64,000 nucleotides of DNA. Source: SVEL01 sp017381055. Its GTDB lineage: Bacteria > Bacillota > Clostridia > Lachnospirales > Lachnospiraceae. The stretch spans positions 62,001-126,000 of the forward strand of contig JAXJYC010000039.1 of assembly GCA_036307185.1 (NCBI GenBank), written 5' to 3'. Shown here piece by piece: positions 54,871 through 62,742 of this stretch (position 1 is its first letter; each line of letters begins with the position of its first letter). The notes under the pieces were generated by a model. It saw only the letters and a program-made list of their open reading frames with translations. It ran no database searches and was not told where the DNA came from. The translations under genes were made by a program, and so were the position numbers.

Positions 54871-54932
54871 TTTGCACACTCCATTTCTCTATGTATTAAT
54901 TGATATACTTCTTTTCAAATATATTTTACGAA

Positions 54933-55586
54933 CTACAGACTTCGCTTAAAATGTTTTCTAAGCAAGTCTGGCTCCGCCTCTATATGAGCATAATCATTGA
55001 CCCTCTCAACGATGAAGTTACCAGTCTCCTCATCATAATTTATCTCTGTTATGCTACAATTCTCCAAATCTTTTCCTATACAAAGTTTCTTCGCAAATGG
55101 CGCTTCTAAAACACCTGCTACCACACTTCTTATAAGACCACCATGACTGACTATAGCTATATTTTTACAATGATTTTCTTTGGCATCCTCTATAATTCTT
55201 CTTATAACAGGCATAGCTCTATTATAAACATCCTGTCCTGATTCTCCTCCCGGATTAGGAATATCTTCCTTTGCCTTCTTTCTCTCCACAAGAAAATCCG
55301 CAAATCTTTCCTTTATCTCCACATCATCAAGACCTTCCATATCTCCAAAGGATATTTCTCTTAAATCTTCCTCAATGATCGGCTCCAATTCCAACTCATT
55401 TCCTATATATTCAGCTGTTTCCCTAGCCCTTATAAGATGGCTACAATATAACTTATCAATTTCATACGCACGCAAACGTTTTGCTACTAGCTTCGCCTGT
55501 CTAATTCCAGCATCATCAAGTGGTACGTTCACATTGCACAACCCACTATTTTGCCTTCCATGCCTGATAAAATATAGCTTTATCAT
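54933..55586 (-). CDS. Histidine phosphatase family protein
   Basis: A 217-residue member of the phosphoglycerate-mutase-like superfamily with the phospho-histidine motif YFIRHGRQNSG, the SHLIRARETAEYI region and the second His in IVSHGGLIRSV. CobC-, GpmB- and YhfR-like functions cannot be told apart. The second ATG (55586) follows GGAGAAGGG and is chosen over 55598. It precedes parE by 62 bp. Confidence 0.88.
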   Translation of the reverse strand: MIKLYFIRHGRQNSGLCNVNVPLDDAGIRQAKLVAKRLRAYEIDKLYCSHLIRARETAEYIGNELELEPIIEEDLREISFGDMEGLDDVEIKERFADFLVERKKAKEDIPNPGGESGQDVYNRAMPVIRRIIEDAKENHCKNIAIVSHGGLIRSVVAGVLEAPFAKKLCIGKDLENCSITEINYDEETGNFIVERVNDYAHIEAEPDLLRKHFKRSL

Positions 55587-55640
55587 ACCCTTCTCCATTC
55601 CTTATGTAATCTGTTTCTTCTATATCAATATGTTATTAAC

Positions 55641-56063
55641 TTAATCTTCATTAAGGTACATTATCATACCTGGGCCAAGTTTATCAGTAGGTCTTCCTAT
55701 AAAACCATACTTCTCATAAAATCCTTCACGTCCTTTGGCACACATAAGACACAGCATCAACTCTGTACCCTCTAATTTAAGCTTATGGGCATGGTCTAAT
55801 AAACTATTCATAAGTGCCTCTCCTACACCTAACTTCTGATAGGAAGGGTGAACAACCAAATCCTGTATATAACAGATAACTGCGCCATCACCAACCATTC
55901 TTCCCATACCTACGACCTTGTCATCAATAGATGCTGTTACAGTAAATATGCTATTTTTAAGTGCTAAAAGTGCTTGTTCCTCCTTTAACACTTTCCAACC
56001 AACCGCTGCTCGTAAATTCATATAAGTATCTATATCAAGCATATTCTCTTGTATTTTTAACAT
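55641..56063 (-). CDS. GNAT family N-acetyltransferase
   Basis: A 140-residue acetyl-CoA-dependent transferase with the CoA loop VHPSYQKLGVGEALM and the C-terminal AKGREGFYEKYGF. The substrate is unknown. It overlaps the upstream membrane protein gene by 7 bp and is followed by the histidine phosphatase gene. Confidence 0.9.
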   Translation of the reverse strand: MLKIQENMLDIDTYMNLRAAVGWKVLKEEQALLALKNSIFTVTASIDDKVVGMGRMVGDGAVICYIQDLVVHPSYQKLGVGEALMNSLLDHAHKLKLEGTELMLCLMCAKGREGFYEKYGFIGRPTDKLGPGMIMYLNED

Positions 56064-56788
56064 CTTTTTCTCCTTGCCGCGCGTCTTTTCAACCTAAATT
56101 TTTGCACTTTAGTATAAATCATTCCCAGAATAAAATCAATGGTCCTGATAATATAACCTATTACCAGCGTAACTACTGTAAATATCAAAACATATTTTAT
56201 AACATACCATGGTCCATAAGTTTCCACATCCATAAAAAAGTATGGATATCTCTTAATACCAATACCATAAGTAGCCGGCTTTACATATCTAGCCTTTATC
56301 ATAATAAAAATAAAATAACAAACTGGCGCCAGCAACCATCTTAAAGGATCTACAACCTTAAAGCTTCCCTTTGGCTGGAACACCAAAAACTCTATCCAAG
56401 TAAGAGCTGGCACTATAAAATGAACAATCTTATCATTTAAAGACAAGCCTGCGCTAAAGCCCTTTGTCATACTAAAACCTGTACCTGTTAAAACCAAATT
56501 ATAGGTAAGAAATGTTATTGTAATCATAAGAAGAGCTAAACCCTTTAAAAACAAATGTATTCTTGCGTAGTTACGGTACATCTTTCTCTTAATAGATATA
56601 AATGAATGACCTATGCTCCAAAGCATTACAAAAAAACATACTATATTACTCTGTATTGTAAAATAAGATAGCATATTTATATTCTTAATCTTGTCATGCA
56701 AGCTCAAATGTCTAACAATACCGAAGCCACATATGAAAAGATATGTTATACGAAATATTAAATTTATTCGATTACTTTTTATATACAT
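56057..56788 (-). CDS. Pr6Pr family membrane protein
   Basis: A 243-residue polytopic protein with six or seven hydrophobic segments, an N-terminal segment near LSYFTIQSNIVCFF, HFIVPALTWIEFLVF in the middle, the YPYFFMDVETYG motif and a very basic C-terminus (RLKRRAARRKR). These features fit the Pr6Pr group (FAR-17a/AIG1-like fold). The function is unknown. It is the first gene of the run into GNAT, histidine phosphatase, parE and parC. Confidence 0.78.
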   Translation of the reverse strand: MYIKSNRINLIFRITYLFICGFGIVRHLSLHDKIKNINMLSYFTIQSNIVCFFVMLWSIGHSFISIKRKMYRNYARIHLFLKGLALLMITITFLTYNLVLTGTGFSMTKGFSAGLSLNDKIVHFIVPALTWIEFLVFQPKGSFKVVDPLRWLLAPVCYFIFIMIKARYVKPATYGIGIKRYPYFFMDVETYGPWYVIKYVLIFTVVTLVIGYIIRTIDFILGMIYTKVQKFRLKRRAARRKRC

Positions 56789-56875
56789 ACGTCTTCAGCC
56801 CCCGAATATTTGGTCATACTCTTAGATATTCTAACATAAATCCCTCAAAAATAATAGCAATTTGTAATCATAGTA

Positions 56876-56904
56876 TTGACAAATTACCTTTATAATAATA
56901 TACT
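56876..56904 (+). promoter_or_regulatory. Sigma-A promoter of fabH
   Basis: A perfect TTGACA (56876-56881), a 17-bp spacer and TATACT (56899-56904). The -10 is followed directly by the FabT-like operator. Confidence 0.8.
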
Positions 56905-56918
56905 TTGATAATCAAACT
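56902..56918 (+). promoter_or_regulatory. FabT-like operator at the fabH promoter
   Basis: The palindrome TTTGATAATCAAA (56904-56916) matches the known FabT (MarR-family) site type TTTGAT-N-ATCAAA. It touches the -10 box and covers the expected transcription start, so binding would block initiation. No fabT gene is in the window. Confidence 0.75.
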
Positions 56919-56990
56919 AATTTGTTTGACATGATTTTGTTGATTACAACTAACTTATTTATAAAGCCCTTTGGCAGAATGGAGTTTCTA

Positions 56991-57962
56991 ATGAAAATAT
57001 TAGGCAGTGGTCACTATGTACCAAAAACTATAGTTTCCAACGATGATTTATCAAAAATTGTAGATACTAATGACGAATGGATCAGTTCAAGAACTGGTAT
57101 TTCTACTCGTCATATTTCAGATGGCGAAGGCGTCTCTGATATTGCTAGCAAGGCAGCTATACTTGCTATGGAAGATGCTAATATAAATGCAACAGACATT
57201 GATATGATACTTCTTGCAACTATGACTCCTGATTCAATGTTGCCAAATAACGCAAGTATTATTCAGAAAAACATTGGCGCAATTAATGCAAGTTGCTTTG
57301 ATTTAAACGCCGCATGCTCTGGTTTCTTATTTGCATTAAACACAGCAAATGCATATCTTTCAAGTGGTATGTGCAAAAACATTCTTGTTATCGGTGCAGA
57401 GACTTTATCCAAAATTGTGGACTGGTCAGACCGTTCTTCTTGCGTACTTTTTGGTGATGGTGCTGGTGCTATGGTTGTAACAGTCGACGATACAAAGGCA
57501 TACTACTCTGTTTCTGGTTCTGACGGTTCTAAGGGACATGTATTAACTGGTGGTGCTACTTTACTAAAAAATATGCTAGTAAACAAAGACGAAACTAATA
57601 TTATGACCGATGATTATTATATGCATATGGATGGACAGGAAGTATTTAAGTTCGCTGTCACTAAGGTTCCTGAATGTATTAGCGCTGTGCTTGATAAAGC
57701 TTCTTTAGGCGCTGACGATATAGATTATTATATTCTTCATCAGGCTAATGTGCGTATTATTTCATCTGTTGCTAAACGCCTAGGCGTTTCACCAGATAAA
57801 TTACCTGTAAACTTAAATAAATATGGAAACACTTCAGCTGCTAGTATTCCAATTCTCTTCGATGAGCTTCGTAAAAACGGCACATTAAAAGACGCTAAAA
57901 GAGTGGTATTCTCTGGCTTTGGTGGCGGTCTCACATGGGGTGCAAGCTTAGTTGAATTATAA
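56991..57962 (+). CDS. fabH: Beta-ketoacyl-ACP synthase III
   Basis: Starts type II fatty acid synthesis by condensing acyl-CoA with malonyl-ACP. The catalytic Cys is in LNAACSGFLFAL, His in ILHQANVRI and Asn in NKYGNTSAAS. The true start is the ATG at 56991 (MKILGSGHYVP) with GGAG 6 nt upstream, not the upstream TTG, which lies in the leader. Length is then 323, normal. It is alone here, without fabD/F/G/K, and ends at a bidirectional terminator. Confidence 0.95.
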   Translation: MKILGSGHYVPKTIVSNDDLSKIVDTNDEWISSRTGISTRHISDGEGVSDIASKAAILAMEDANINATDIDMILLATMTPDSMLPNNASIIQKNIGAINASCFDLNAACSGFLFALNTANAYLSSGMCKNILVIGAETLSKIVDWSDRSSCVLFGDGAGAMVVTVDDTKAYYSVSGSDGSKGHVLTGGATLLKNMLVNKDETNIMTDDYYMHMDGQEVFKFAVTKVPECISAVLDKASLGADDIDYYILHQANVRIISSVAKRLGVSPDKLPVNLNKYGNTSAASIPILFDELRKNGTLKDAKRVVFSGFGGGLTWGASLVEL

Positions 57963-57986
57963 ATTTCAGCTTTCCTATATACAAAC

Positions 57987-58030
57987 AAAAATACTGAGAT
58001 ATGTTATAAAAACCATATCTCAGTATTTTC
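57987..58030 (+). terminator. Bidirectional terminator between fabH and the chemoreceptor gene
   Basis: AATACTGAGATATG (57990-58003) and CATATCTCAGTATT (58014-58027) form a 14-bp stem with A and T runs outside, serving both convergent genes. Confidence 0.9.
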
Positions 58031-58056
58031 TATTTTCTACATATTATTCAATACTA

Positions 58057-59508
58057 TTAAACTGCTACTTCTCCATTATCCTCAAGCTTCTGAACCTTAC
58101 TATCTAATTCATCAAGTATATTCATAAGCTTATCCGAAAGATTAATAGCTGTCTGAAGTGCTTTTCTAGCTGCATCTGAATTCTCTGCTTCAATAGCCTC
58201 AATTGCTTTTCTACCCTGTAAATGGAACTCCTTATGTACATCAGCTATAGCCTTCCAAGTATCAAGTAACGAGCTATGTCTAACCTTAATTGCATAATAG
58301 AAATGACCAAACATACACTTTCTATGCTTAAGCTGAATAGCATCAACCTTCATATTTTCAACCATTGTTGTCATTGTCTCAATCCATGTCATATGGGCTG
58401 TCTTTGCCTTAGCGATTACATCTCTAAGCTCAGCATTTGGAATCATAGCAATTCCTTCATCAAGACCCTTATACATATATGTAACAGTATCTGTAAGATT
58501 ATTATCTATTGTTTCAACTGTCTTAGCATAAGTTACACTCTCCTTAGCATCCTGACTAATATTCTTAGTCATCTGTGTAAGCTGCTCTGCATCGTAGCTA
58601 CACTGCTCCATTGCCTTGTTAACCTCTGATGTAGCATTTCTAATATTCTGCATTCTATGGCTAATGTCAGCAACAGAATCTGTAACTTCTTTGAGCATAT
58701 CAATATTGCTACCAACAGTCTGGTTAACCGTATCAATCTTAACACTCATTTCATCGATAGAATTTAGTGAACGCTCCATAGCATCTGTACCATGCTGTGT
58801 AGCCTCATAAATCTTAACAACGAATTCTTTCATATTTTCAAGCTGTGCTTTAGTATCATCAGCAAGAATTCTTACCTGATCTGCTACTACCGCAAAGCCT
58901 CTTCCCTGTTCACCAGCTCTAGCTGCCTCAATAGAAGCATTAAGTGAAAGAAGATTTGTCTGATTAGCAATCTTTTGAACACTTTCAACGATGTCCTCAA
59001 TTCCACGAACCATTGTTGCAAGTTCTTGCATATTAACCTTTAAATTCTGAGAATTGTTAAGCACTGTTTCCTTAAGCTCTTCAACTTCTTGTAACACCTC
59101 ACGGCTCTCGTTATTTTTTTCTGCTAAATTCTCTGAATGATCCGCAAGCTCCTGCAATGTGTCTGTTGTAGCATCAATATTATCATTAACCTGACTAATA
59201 GTCGCTGTTGTTTCCTCTACTACCGCAAGATTCGATTCACTCAAATCTGAAAGTCTTCCTGAAACATTCATAAGACCTGTAGACATATGTGATAACTTAA
59301 CATCAAATGTAGATAATGCACTAACCGCTTCAAGCACCTGCTTAGACGAATCAGCCATACGATTACCTTGAGATACCAATGTATCAATACTCATCAAAAG
59401 TTCTTGAACACTCTTATCTGCCACCATCGGCTTTGCCGGTTTCTTACCCGCTAAATATTCATTAATATACTCCGTAACTACTAAAATCTCTTTACCTGCC
59501 TTCGCCAT
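58057..59508 (-). CDS. Soluble methyl-accepting chemotaxis protein with CZB domain
   Basis: A 483-residue cytosolic receptor with no membrane helix. The coiled-coil signalling domain (about 60-340) carries the hairpin tip IANQTNLLSLNASIEAARAGE, with QGRGFAVVADQVR following. The C-terminal 110 residues form a CZB (zinc-binding chemoreceptor) domain: AHMTWIETM, KCMFGHFYYAIK and DVHKEFHLQG supply the 3-His/1-Cys zinc set. Known CZB receptors sense zinc or oxidants such as hypochlorite. An attenuator-like leader precedes the gene. Confidence 0.92.
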   Translation of the reverse strand: MAKAGKEILVVTEYINEYLAGKKPAKPMVADKSVQELLMSIDTLVSQGNRMADSSKQVLEAVSALSTFDVKLSHMSTGLMNVSGRLSDLSESNLAVVEETTATISQVNDNIDATTDTLQELADHSENLAEKNNESREVLQEVEELKETVLNNSQNLKVNMQELATMVRGIEDIVESVQKIANQTNLLSLNASIEAARAGEQGRGFAVVADQVRILADDTKAQLENMKEFVVKIYEATQHGTDAMERSLNSIDEMSVKIDTVNQTVGSNIDMLKEVTDSVADISHRMQNIRNATSEVNKAMEQCSYDAEQLTQMTKNISQDAKESVTYAKTVETIDNNLTDTVTYMYKGLDEGIAMIPNAELRDVIAKAKTAHMTWIETMTTMVENMKVDAIQLKHRKCMFGHFYYAIKVRHSSLLDTWKAIADVHKEFHLQGRKAIEAIEAENSDAARKALQTAINLSDKLMNILDELDSKVQKLEDNGEVAV

Positions 59509-59551
59509 GCTTTCTCCTCCTTCAATTGTATAAGACTTTATGAATCAACAA

Positions 59552-59620
59552 TAAAAAAGACTTGCAGAACCTAACGCTTCACGTAGCCTCAGGTTCCACA
59601 AGTCTACGTTCTTCTCTTAA
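59552..59620 (-). promoter_or_regulatory. Short attenuator-like leader RNA of the chemoreceptor gene
   Basis: Between a promoter and the chemoreceptor gene a hairpin with GACTTG/CAAGTC (59604-59599 and 59564-59559) and AACCT/AGGTT arms is followed on the minus strand by six Ts. The 5' end has ACGTAG, which can instead pair with CTACGT inside the hairpin, giving a mutually exclusive fold. No ORF intervenes. It may also act as the terminator of the pilin gene. Confidence 0.5.
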
Positions 59621-59626
59621 TATGGT

Positions 59627-59655
59627 ATTATACCACAAAAAAATAAATTTGTATA
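59627..59655 (-). promoter_or_regulatory. Extended -10 promoter of the chemoreceptor leader
   Basis: On the minus strand TATACA (59655-59650), a 17-bp spacer and a perfect TATAAT (59632-59627) preceded by TGG. Confidence 0.7.
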
Positions 59656-59672
59656 CTTTACGGAATAATTTT

Positions 59673-60188
59673 TTAGTTTTCTTTCACTTTTTCAGCATCT
59701 GTCCATTCGTGCTTTCCTACCGTATAAGGAATATACTTAGAATTGAATCCTTCATTCACAGGTGCCACTATGGAAATAGCGCCCTCCGAAATATCCACAA
59801 GAATATCATCCCAATCAATATCCTTAAACACGTTAGATTCTCCAACAAAAGTACATCCAGTAATTGTATTTCCAGACTTTGTTATCTTAAAACTTTCTGT
59901 TAATACTGATGCAATCACACCATTTGGATCATATACTGTAGTTCCATCTCCCATCATAAGTGTCTTAAGAGAAACCACACCACTTGGAGTCACTGCCTCT
60001 GGATCTCCTATATAGGCCTGTACCGCTGTATGTAACGAGTCAAGTCCACTCATATCCTTGCCATATTTAGTACGATCCATGTACTTAAGTATAGTCGCAG
60101 ACAAAACGCCAATAAGCACTACCATTATAGCAATTACAATGATAAGCTCAACAAGTGAAAAACCTTTGTTATTCAATTTTTTATTCAT
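59673..60188 (-). CDS. Prepilin-type (type IV pilin-like) protein
   Basis: A 171-residue protein with a class III signal: a short basic leader, cleavage Gly then GFSLVELIIVIAIMVVLIGV, and a soluble C-terminal domain with no clear family. It would be processed by a prepilin peptidase and assembled or held in the membrane. No other pilus genes are adjacent. Two starts are possible: 60188 (GGAG just upstream) is preferred over 60197. Confidence 0.85.
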   Translation of the reverse strand: MNKKLNNKGFSLVELIIVIAIMVVLIGVLSATILKYMDRTKYGKDMSGLDSLHTAVQAYIGDPEAVTPSGVVSLKTLMMGDGTTVYDPNGVIASVLTESFKITKSGNTITGCTFVGESNVFKDIDWDDILVDISEGAISIVAPVNEGFNSKYIPYTVGKHEWTDAEKVKEN

Positions 60189-60231
60189 CTTCTCCATTCC
60201 CCAATATATCTTCTTCCCAATATATAGCTAA

Positions 60232-60543
60232 TTACTCTTCATCTTCTACGATTTCGTCGTACTCCTGCTCATCAAGCCACTCATCAAAACGATCAGCTAC
60301 TACCTCATACTCATCATCAGACTCGATGTTTTCTAAGATTGGATTACCTTCTGCATCCTCGCTGTAACGGTAAAGATATACTTCACCTTCATCTTCGTTC
60401 TCATCTTCGATAGGAAGAAGAGCAATATAATCCTTGCCTGCTGCCTCGAAAATTGTTATAACTATGCACTCTACTTCTGTGTCATCATCAAGTGTGAGTG
60501 TTACAAACATTTCATCATCATTGTTTAAATCTTTTCCTGCCAT
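60232..60543 (-). CDS. DUF1292 domain protein
   Basis: A 103-residue, very acidic cytosolic protein with the DUF1292 (YrzB-like) pattern: FVTLTLDDDTEVECIVITIF, YIALLPIEDE and EVYLYRYSED. The role is unknown. It often lies near Holliday-junction resolvase and Fur-type genes in Firmicutes, but not here. It is 43 bp before the pilin gene. Confidence 0.9.
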   Translation of the reverse strand: MAGKDLNNDDEMFVTLTLDDDTEVECIVITIFEAAGKDYIALLPIEDENEDEGEVYLYRYSEDAEGNPILENIESDDEYEVVADRFDEWLDEQEYDEIVEDEE

Positions 60544-60673
60544 GTTAATACCTCGCCTTTTCTAAGGCTTCCTTTCTTATTCTTCTTACCTTTTAGTTTA
60601 TCAGATTATTGCATAAATGTAAATATTTAGCACAGTAATTATCATCTCATTTTATTATATAATGACATAATGA

Positions 60674-62527
60674 TTACATCTCTTTTTTTATATTATTATT
60701 TGCTATCTCATTGACAAATCTAGATACATCAGAATCCTTGCCATACCTTTCTTTCACACTCAAAATATGCAATCTCTCCTTCGCTCTTGTCATAGCTACA
60801 TAAAACAAACGTCTCTCCTCTTCTATATCATCCTTTAACATAGCTTTCCTATATGGTGTGATGCCCTCATTTGCTCCAAGAATAATCACAACCTTATACT
60901 CTAATCCCTTGGCACTATGCATAGTTGATAGTTCTACACCTTCCTTAGTGTTAACCTTCTCGAGATTCTGTCTTTTTAATTCTTCACCATACTGTTCAAT
61001 ATGTTCAAACCAACTCTCGTAAGTCTTATATTCAGAGGACATTTCCTGCAACTCGTCCAATATTTCGTACAGTTCTTCCGGTCGCATTCTTCTATAATTG
61101 GCATACTCCAATATATATTCATCATAGCCGATTCCATTACGAATATAATTTATAGCTTCATATGGTGACATTCTCTCTAGCCACTGTAAATCATACTTCA
61201 GCCTATCTATTCTCTCAACCACATATACTTTATCGCTGTAATAATCCTTCAAATCCCAAAAGGACACTTCCTCACTATCAAAGGCATCTCTAGCTATATA
61301 TCTTTTTGGTCGATTGATAATCTGTAAGAAGTCTGCTCTCTTCCTGCTTCCAAGAGCAATTCTTATATATGTTAGAATATCTCTAGCAATCCAATGTTCA
61401 TACATATTTGGGATAACATCTTTCATCTTAAATGGTACATTAAATTCTAGAAGCTTATCCACAAGAACTCTTGGATTAGTATTAGTTCTAAACAATACAG
61501 CTATATCTTTATACTCATAGCCCAGTTTCAGATATCCATCTATAAGCTTCATAATATACATAGTTTCTTCTTTATCATTTTTGAAGGTTCTAATATCTAT
61601 TTTTTCACCCAGCTTATTTGTAGCTTTTATGTCCTTTAAAAATCTCTTCTCATTGTTCTTAATGAGTTTCATAGACAAATTAACTATTTCTTTTGTTGAC
61701 CTATAATTGGTACTAAGTATTATCTGACTAGCCTGTTCATAATCCTTCTTAAACTGAAACATTATCTCTGGTTTAGCACCTCTAAATCTATAAATAGACT
61801 GGTCATCATCACCAACTATAAATATATTATCCTGCGGCTTAGCTAGTAACTTTATTACCTCATACTGAATTCTACTTATATCCTGAAACTCATCTATAAG
61901 AATATACTGATACTTATCCTGCCACATTTTTAATATATCCGGTCTCTTAACTAATAGCTCATAACACATTGTAAGCATATCGTCAAAATCAACTACATTT
62001 TCCCTCATCAATCGTTCATTATACATCTTATATAACTTACGAAAACTCTCATCTGGACAATTCTTTGAATAATAATTGGCTAAATCAATCATTTCGCCTT
62101 TAACCAAGCTTATCTCTCCAGCGACCTCTCTAATAAAATCATTTAAGTCATCTATTTCCAAATGTAGCTTCCCTATGATTTCTTTAATATATTCAATTTT
62201 CTTTTCTTCTCTAAGTATATTATCAGCGCTGTAATTGTAAGCATATTTAAGTATCTTAAAATATACTGCATGAAAGGTACCAAAGGACACAGGATAATAT
62301 TTTCCATCCATTAGCTGAGTAAATCGATTCTGCATTTCTGTAGCTGCAGCCTTTGTAAACGTAATAACTAATATATTAGACGGATTCACTCCATATTCCT
62401 CTATTAACTTCTTTGTTCTATGGGTTATAACTGTGGTTTTTCCTGAACCTGGACCTGCAAGAACAAGCGCTGGACCTTTAAAATGATTAATAGCCTGCAT
62501 CTGCGCTTCATTGAATGTAGATTTCAT
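60674..62527 (-). CDS. UvrD/PcrA-type superfamily 1 helicase
   Basis: A 617-residue ATP-dependent DNA helicase. It has Q motif and Walker A LAGPGSGKTTVITHR, motif II LIDEFQDISRIQYE, motif III GDDDQSIYRFRGAKPE, motif IV-V STMHSAKGLEYKVV and motif VI RRLFYVAMTRAKERL. It is shorter than PcrA (about 740), lacking its C-terminal extension, so it is probably an accessory repair helicase. The ATG at 62527 with AAAGGAG is preferred over 62581. Confidence 0.92.
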   Translation of the reverse strand: MKSTFNEAQMQAINHFKGPALVLAGPGSGKTTVITHRTKKLIEEYGVNPSNILVITFTKAAATEMQNRFTQLMDGKYYPVSFGTFHAVYFKILKYAYNYSADNILREEKKIEYIKEIIGKLHLEIDDLNDFIREVAGEISLVKGEMIDLANYYSKNCPDESFRKLYKMYNERLMRENVVDFDDMLTMCYELLVKRPDILKMWQDKYQYILIDEFQDISRIQYEVIKLLAKPQDNIFIVGDDDQSIYRFRGAKPEIMFQFKKDYEQASQIILSTNYRSTKEIVNLSMKLIKNNEKRFLKDIKATNKLGEKIDIRTFKNDKEETMYIMKLIDGYLKLGYEYKDIAVLFRTNTNPRVLVDKLLEFNVPFKMKDVIPNMYEHWIARDILTYIRIALGSRKRADFLQIINRPKRYIARDAFDSEEVSFWDLKDYYSDKVYVVERIDRLKYDLQWLERMSPYEAINYIRNGIGYDEYILEYANYRRMRPEELYEILDELQEMSSEYKTYESWFEHIEQYGEELKRQNLEKVNTKEGVELSTMHSAKGLEYKVVIILGANEGITPYRKAMLKDDIEEERRLFYVAMTRAKERLHILSVKERYGKDSDVSRFVNEIANNNIKKEM

Positions 62528-62668
62528 ATTTATTAGCTCCTTTATCATATGCATTATAATACCTAGCTTTCGTTTTTTCAATCACTTACCTCTAACTTAT
62601 GAATTCTTGTTTTTTATCATTGTTTTATGTTTTTTTATGTTGTATACTATTGTGGATATTAACAAAAG

Positions 62669-62728
62669 TTTAGTGAGAATAATTTATAAATCTTAATTGA
62701 TTTAAAACACAAACTTTTACTCACTAAA
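62669..62728 (+). promoter_or_regulatory. Leader hairpin before gltX
   Basis: TTTAGTGAG (62669-62677) and CTCACTAAA (62720-62728) are perfect complements. The right arm abuts the ribosome-binding site AAAGGAAGG, and an overlapping alternative AAAAGTTT/AAACTTTT pairing exists. It is not a T-box. Confidence 0.4.
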
Positions 62729-62742
62729 AGGAAGGATGTTTT

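Noticed and set aside
59552..59620. c-di-GMP-I (GEMM) riboswitch before the chemoreceptor
   Set aside because: Such switches often control chemoreceptors, but the conserved GEMM strands and tetraloop-receptor pattern are not visible and the RNA is too short.
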